From a bacterium (GTDB lineage Bacteria; Myxococcota_A; Bradymonadia; UBA7976; UBA1532): a stretch of DNA of 8,652 nt. Shown here piece after piece: positions 4,980 through 8,652 of this stretch (the first letter of the stretch is position 1; every line of letters begins with the position of its first letter). The position numbers and the translations under genes are program-made. Below the pieces are notes generated by a model that was not told the DNA's origin, ran no database searches, and worked only from the letters and a program-made list of their open reading frames with translations. The stretch covers positions 1 to 8,652 of the forward strand of contig JAUHVS010000205.1 in the NCBI GenBank assembly GCA_030424955.1. Direction: 5' to 3'.

Positions 4980-7254
4980 AGGCGACGGTGGGCACCGGGC
5001 TGATGCGCCGGCGCGAGGCCAGGACCAGGGCCCGGCCGAGGGTGACGGGCGGGCCACCCGCCTCGAGCAGATCGGCGAAGGCCGTCACCACGCGGTGGTC
5101 GGCGGGCCGCTGGGCCGACACCTTGCGCAGGGCGGCGCGGGCGTCGCTGAGCAAGCCCATGGCGGCCAGCCCGCCGGCGGCCTTCAGGGCGGCGCCCACC
5201 TCGAAGCCGTTGACGTTGGCGGCCACCAGGCGCTCGGCCGGCCCGGGGGCGCGGGGCACGGCGCCCAGGCGCACGCTGGCCCGCGCCGTGGCGTTCTGCA
5301 GGCTCACCATGTCCTTGTATTTCAAGGTGATATCGGCCACGGCCCCGGGGCCGTCCACCCACAGCTCCACCAGGATGACGTGGGCGTCGCCCCCGTAGAA
5401 GAAGGGGATGACCGTCTGCAGGCCGTCGTCGTCGGCGCCGCGATCGGCGCGCACGCCCAGGCTCTTGCTGATCTGGCGGTCGGTGGCGGCCTCGCGGGCC
5501 TTCACGCGCACCTTCTCTTCCTGGCTGAGCAGGCGGCTGCCCAGGATGCGCACGCCGTGGGCGTTGGGCCCCAGGCGGATGTTGAGCCGCAGCAGCCGCG
5601 CGATGACCTTCGACAGGCTGGTCAGCTCGGCCTCGACGGCGTCGGCCACCCGCCGGCCGCGGTGATCGTTGCCGTGGCCCGCCTTGGCCACCCGCCACCA
5701 CTCGCCCTGGCCGTCGGTGCTGATGACCGAGGTCACCACCCCCTGCAGGGTGAGGCCGTGGGCGGCGCGGGCGGTCTGGGCGACGCGATCGGCCTCGCCG
5801 CCGCGGGTGAGGATCAGCACGGTGCCGGTGCCGGGCACCCGCGCCGCCTGCTCGCCGGCCTGGAGCTGGGCGGCGGCGACGCCGAGGCCGGCCGACAGAT
5901 CGCCGCCGAAGATCGGCCCGCGGCCGGGGGCCAGCAGGTGGGCGCGGGCCGCGCGGGCGGTGTCGAGCGGGGCCAGCGGCAGCGCTACGCGGGGCGCGCT
6001 GTGGGCCTCGATGACGGCCAGGCGGTCCAGGGGGCCCAGGGTGGTCAGCAGGCTGTCGACGGCCTCGGCGTAGGCCCGGCGCTGGCCGATGACCACGTCG
6101 CGGTCGACCACCAGCACCACGTCCAGGGGCGGGCGGCGCCAGCCGAAGCGCTCGCTGCCCTTGAGGCCCACCTGCAGGAACACCCGCTGGGGCTGGTCGA
6201 CGCCCACCTCGCTGAGCTGTGCGCTGAGCGACAGGCCGGCGTCCTCGGGGGCGTCAAAGGGCTGGCCGGGCAGGGCGGCGCTGGCCCAAGGCGCGGCGGT
6301 GGGGAAGGCCTCGCTGAGCTCGCGCAGCTCCTTGAGGTAGCCGGCGTCGCGGCCCAGGTAGGTGTTCTCGAAGTACGCCATGCGCGGCAGCAGGGTGTCG
6401 GGCCGGGTGTAGGTGTTGGCCGGCCGGTGGACCGGCTGGGCGAGCGCCTCGCCCGTGACGGTGCGCGCGCCGCGGAAGCGGGCGTTGGCCAACCGGGCGT
6501 TCGAGAGATCAGCGCCCGCGAAGCCGTCGGCGATCTCGGCGTCGCGGTCGGCCTCGGCCCGCGGCCTGGCCGCGTCCAGCTTGCTGGTCAGGCCGTCCAG
6601 GCCGACGGGCTCATCGGGCCCGGCGGCGCGGGGGCGCGCCTCGGCGTCCTCGTCGGCGAGGCGGCGGCGCCGCTTCTTGGCGCGATACCCCACCCCCTTG
6701 CCGCCGCCGGTGTCGATCTGTGCGAAGCCGTTGATGGCACCGGCGCCGCGGCCGCCGCCGCCCTCGCCGTCACCCCGCAGCCCGAGGCCTCCGATGCCTT
6801 GGTTGGCGGTGCCGCCGGGGGCGCCTTCGGCGGCGTCGCGGGTGCGCTCACCGAGGGCGTTGCCGTCCTCGTCGAAGGGCGACACAGCGCCGAGGCGACC
6901 GTCCCCCTCTTCGTCGTCCGCCTCCTCGTCCTCCGGCGCGTCCGCGTCCTCCAGCGCCTGTGCGCGGGGCGCTCCGGCGCTGTCCCCAAAGGCGGCGGGC
7001 CGCCCGGCGGCGTGGCCGCGATCGGCCGGCGGCTTGGCAGGCTCGTCGATCGAGCGCTCCGCCTTGGCCTCTTCGACGGGCGCCCACTCGCCCTCGCCCT
7101 CGTCCGCGCGGACCAGCGCCACGTAGCGGTCCGGGGCCGGGGCCAGCGTCGCGGTGGCCTGGCCTTCCGGCGCGGAGGCGCTGAAGCTGGCGAACACCAC
7201 CACCGCGGCCATCGCCGCGGCCACTGCCCCCAATGCCCACAGGACCTTGTTCAT
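4969..7254 (-). CDS. Membrane-anchored VWA-like protein (first tandem copy)
   Basis: A 761-residue protein predicted to be tethered to the inner membrane by one N-terminal helix (about residues 4-24, no lipobox) with the rest outside the cytoplasm. Residues 30-140 are acidic low-complexity sequence. Residues 151-190 are Gly-rich (GIGGLGLRGDGEGGGGRG) and are followed by a basic patch, KKRRRR 193-198. Three pentapeptide-like repeats occur at 248-262 (ADLSN, ARLAN, ARFRG). From YFENTYLG (294-301) on it aligns with the downstream paralogue: GLKG at 363-366, VWA-like domain about 378-562, post-VWA region about 566-665 and a helical TPR-like tail about 680-735. The layout resembles YfbK-type VWA proteins. 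The metal-site motif is D384-R-D386-V-V388 rather than DxSxS, the TDG loop is T483-R-G-G, and the usual GGT loop reads GGD (450-452). The ATG at 7254 has GGAGG 6 bases upstream and is one base from the previous stop. It has no PDZ domain. It probably pairs with the downstream lipoprotein; the ligand is unknown. Confidence 0.9.
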   Translation of the reverse strand: MNKVLWALGAVAAAMAAVVVFASFSASAPEGQATATLAPAPDRYVALVRADEGEGEWAPVEEAKAERSIDEPAKPPADRGHAAGRPAAFGDSAGAPRAQALEDADAPEDEEADDEEGDGRLGAVSPFDEDGNALGERTRDAAEGAPGGTANQGIGGLGLRGDGEGGGGRGAGAINGFAQIDTGGGKGVGYRAKKRRRRLADEDAEARPRAAGPDEPVGLDGLTSKLDAARPRAEADRDAEIADGFAGADLSNARLANARFRGARTVTGEALAQPVHRPANTYTRPDTLLPRMAYFENTYLGRDAGYLKELRELSEAFPTAAPWASAALPGQPFDAPEDAGLSLSAQLSEVGVDQPQRVFLQVGLKGSERFGWRRPPLDVVLVVDRDVVIGQRRAYAEAVDSLLTTLGPLDRLAVIEAHSAPRVALPLAPLDTARAARAHLLAPGRGPIFGGDLSAGLGVAAAQLQAGEQAARVPGTGTVLILTRGGEADRVAQTARAAHGLTLQGVVTSVISTDGQGEWWRVAKAGHGNDHRGRRVADAVEAELTSLSKVIARLLRLNIRLGPNAHGVRILGSRLLSQEEKVRVKAREAATDRQISKSLGVRADRGADDDGLQTVIPFFYGGDAHVILVELWVDGPGAVADITLKYKDMVSLQNATARASVRLGAVPRAPGPAERLVAANVNGFEVGAALKAAGGLAAMGLLSDARAALRKVSAQRPADHRVVTAFADLLEAGGPPVTLGRALVLASRRRISPVPTVAWRP
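5305..5396 (-). repeat. 92-base conserved segment, copy in the anchored VWA gene
   Basis: Partner of 2858-2949. Both copies contain the same AT-richer TTGTATTTCAAGG stretch (plus strand), which stands out in such GC-rich DNA and encodes LKYKD. Confidence 0.8.
6120..6186 (-). repeat. 67-base conserved segment, copy in the anchored VWA gene
   Basis: Partner of 3691-3757. It encodes residues 357-379 of the anchored VWA protein, identical to the corresponding 23 residues of the paralogue. Confidence 0.8.
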
Positions 7255-7255
7255 G

Positions 7256-8652
7256 TCAGGCCTCCGGGTCCGGCTGCCGCGCGGCGCGGCGGCTGCGCCA
7301 GCCGATGATCCCGACGGCCACCACCACCCCCACCGCCAGGAACGCCTCGCCCGTGCTCAGCGACCACAGCGTCGCCTTCAGCGCGAGCAGGCCCACGGCG
7401 GCGGCCAGCATGATCCAGGTGCCGGGGGCCATCGGGCCGCCCGCCGCGCGCTTGCGGGTCACCAGCGCCAGCAGGCCCAGGGCCAGCAGGAGGATCAGCG
7501 GCTCGAAGGTGCTGCCGCCGCTGCTGTACCACAGGCCGATGGCCAGGGCCTGGCCGCCCTTCGCGGTGGGCTCCTGCACCGAGTAGGTGAACAGCGCGCC
7601 GCGCATGTTGGCCTGCACGGGCAGCGCCAGCACGCCCTCGCCGCCGCCCTCGGGGGCGCGCCAGTTGAAGCCCTCGTCGGGCCGCAGATCGGTGGTGGTG
7701 TTCAGCAGCGCGAGGCGCGCCGGGTAGCGCACGTACCACTGGATGTCGCTGGCCCGCACGTCGGCGCGCGGGGCGAGCAGCGACAGGCTGCCCACGCCGC
7801 CCAGCTTGTCGCGGACCACCTCGTAGGTCACCTGCACGGGGGCCGTGCGGTTCTTGGGGATCGGCACCGCCAGGGCGCCGGTCTCTTCGTCGCTGACCGC
7901 CTTCACCTTGCGGCCGTCCACGGCCACCGACAGCACCTCGGCCCCCTCGGGCAGCACCAGCCGCACGTCCTGGCGGCCGTCGTTGGCCACGGCGTAGGTG
8001 GCGCGGGTGACGATGTGGCCGTTGTCGAGCACGTTGGTCTCGAACCAGGCGTGGGTGGCCACGGCCTCCAGGGTCTCGATGGTGCGGTTGCGCTTGAGGG
8101 TCAGGGCCAGCTGCCACGGGGCGCGGGCGTAGCCGTAGCCCAGCGCCAGATCGGTGTCGCTGCGCAGGCGCACGGCCTTGGGCAGCTCGTCGATCTCGAT
8201 GGGCCGCAGATCCTTGGCCTCGCCCACCACGGCCTCCATGCCGGTCTCGGCGGCGAGCCCGAAGTGGCCCGACTCGACCTCGGCCTCGTGCACCCGCAGA
8301 TCGGGCAGGCTCAGGGCGGTCTGGTCCTTGGCGAGCAGCTGCTCGAACTCCACGTCGAGCTGGATGGCGCCCTCGAGGGCCTGGGTGAAGCGCACGATGT
8401 AGGCGGTGCGGCCGTCGCCGGCGGCGAAGTCGGGGGCGGGCTCGGTCTTGCTCAGGCTGGGGCCCGAGATGCGCGGCTCGGCGACGCCGGCGGGCAGCGA
8501 GACGTGCAGGGTGTCGCGGCGGCCGCTCTTGATCTCGACCAGCACCGTGGCGTTGCCGGTCAGCGAGCCCTCGCGCAGGTTGTAGAGGGTGTCGACGCGG
8601 GCGTCGAAGCGCACCTCGCGGGCCTGGGCAGTGGCCACCTTGCTGCTGAGCG
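7256..8652 (-). CDS. Membrane protein with large beta-rich extracytoplasmic region (5' end outside window)
   Basis: The frame is open to the window edge. The 464 visible residues are the C-terminal part of a longer protein: there is no signal peptide, and the GTG at 8638 has no ribosome site, so it is not a convincing start. Most of the visible sequence is alternating hydrophobic/polar strand-like sequence suggesting tandem beta-sandwich domains, for example RFDARVDTLYNLREGSLTG near the edge and VRLVLPEGAEVLSVAVDGRK in the middle. The last ~85 residues hold three membrane helices: FEPLILLLALGLLALV, then WIMLAAAVGLLALKATLW, then FLAVGVVVAVGIIGW, ending in the basic tail RSRRAARQPDPEA. I do not recognise a named family; similar strand-rich proteins with C-terminal helices occur as hypothetical proteins in Myxococcota and Planctomycetes (recollection). 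The stop is one base before the ATG of the anchored VWA gene, so they are probably translated from one mRNA. It may be the integral membrane partner of the VWA pair. Confidence 0.85.
   Translation of the reverse strand, partial: LSSKVATAQAREVRFDARVDTLYNLREGSLTGNATVLVEIKSGRRDTLHVSLPAGVAEPRISGPSLSKTEPAPDFAAGDGRTAYIVRFTQALEGAIQLDVEFEQLLAKDQTALSLPDLRVHEAEVESGHFGLAAETGMEAVVGEAKDLRPIEIDELPKAVRLRSDTDLALGYGYARAPWQLALTLKRNRTIETLEAVATHAWFETNVLDNGHIVTRATYAVANDGRQDVRLVLPEGAEVLSVAVDGRKVKAVSDEETGALAVPIPKNRTAPVQVTYEVVRDKLGGVGSLSLLAPRADVRASDIQWYVRYPARLALLNTTTDLRPDEGFNWRAPEGGGEGVLALPVQANMRGALFTYSVQEPTAKGGQALAIGLWYSSGGSTFEPLILLLALGLLALVTRKRAAGGPMAPGTWIMLAAAVGLLALKATLWSLSTGEAFLAVGVVVAVGIIGWRSRRAARQPDPEA

Noticed and set aside
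2357..5398. Very long open frame on the plus strand
   Set aside because: It is antisense to the VWA genes. Its translation is Gly/Ala/His/Arg-rich without domains, and it covers gene ends and intergenic bases. In DNA this GC-rich, stop codons are rare in antisense frames, and the minus strand has clear domains here.
4970..5701. Upstream extension of the PDZ-VWA frame by 244 residues
   Set aside because: The extension is Arg/Pro-rich and overlaps the conserved C-terminus of the upstream paralogue in another frame. The ATG at 4969 has a GGAGG site and starts a proper lipoprotein signal.
5095..7308. Second long plus-strand open frame
   Set aside because: Same reasoning: no recognisable domain, compositionally biased, and antisense to a protein with clear homology to its paralogue.
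8636..8638. GTG at 8638 as the start of the beta-rich membrane protein
   Set aside because: No ribosome site and no signal peptide follow, and the frame stays open to the window edge, so the gene most likely begins outside.

Overview
The window is very GC-rich (well above 70% by eye). All the coding evidence is on the minus strand. Five genes read from right to left. Lipoproteins with long Asp/Ala/Pro-rich linkers, a Gly-rich GLGLRGxGxGGGG segment of the kind seen next to AgmX/PglI-type proteins, strong G/C third-position bias and YfbK-like VWA proteins together suggest Myxococcota or a neighbouring former deltaproteobacterial lineage. This assignment is inference; no taxonomic marker gene is present.

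Layout in transcription order: (1) 8652-7256, the C-terminal part of a membrane protein with a large beta-rich extracytoplasmic region and three C-terminal membrane helices, cut by the window edge. (2) 7254-4969, a 761-residue VWA-like protein with an N-terminal membrane anchor. (3) 4969-2546, an 807-residue VWA-like lipoprotein that also carries a PDZ domain. (4) 2508-2071, a 145-residue protein I do not recognise. (5) 1900-32, a 622-residue lipoprotein with five CXXCH haem motifs. Genes 1, 2 and 3 are tightly coupled: one base separates 1 from 2, and 2 and 3 overlap as TGATG, each start having a GGAGG ribosome site. Gene 4 follows after 37 bases. Gene 5 is set apart by 170 bases that hold two inverted repeats, so it may be a separate unit.

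Genes 2 and 3 are diverged tandem duplicates. Their C-terminal ~460 residues align throughout, with stretches of near-identical DNA, while their N-termini are unrelated. Both have lost the usual metal-site residues of VWA domains (DxSxS and TDG) in a similar way, yet share a conserved GHGxDHRGR motif. The picture is an envelope assembly built from one polytopic membrane protein and two non-canonical VWA subunits, one tethered by a helix and one by lipid. Its function is not known to me. The neighbouring multihaem lipoprotein would act in extracytoplasmic electron transfer, and whether it works with the VWA pair is open.

I found no RNA genes, CRISPR arrays, insertion sequences or confident promoters. 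The only non-coding stretches are 1-31, 1901-2070, 2509-2545 and the single base at 7255.
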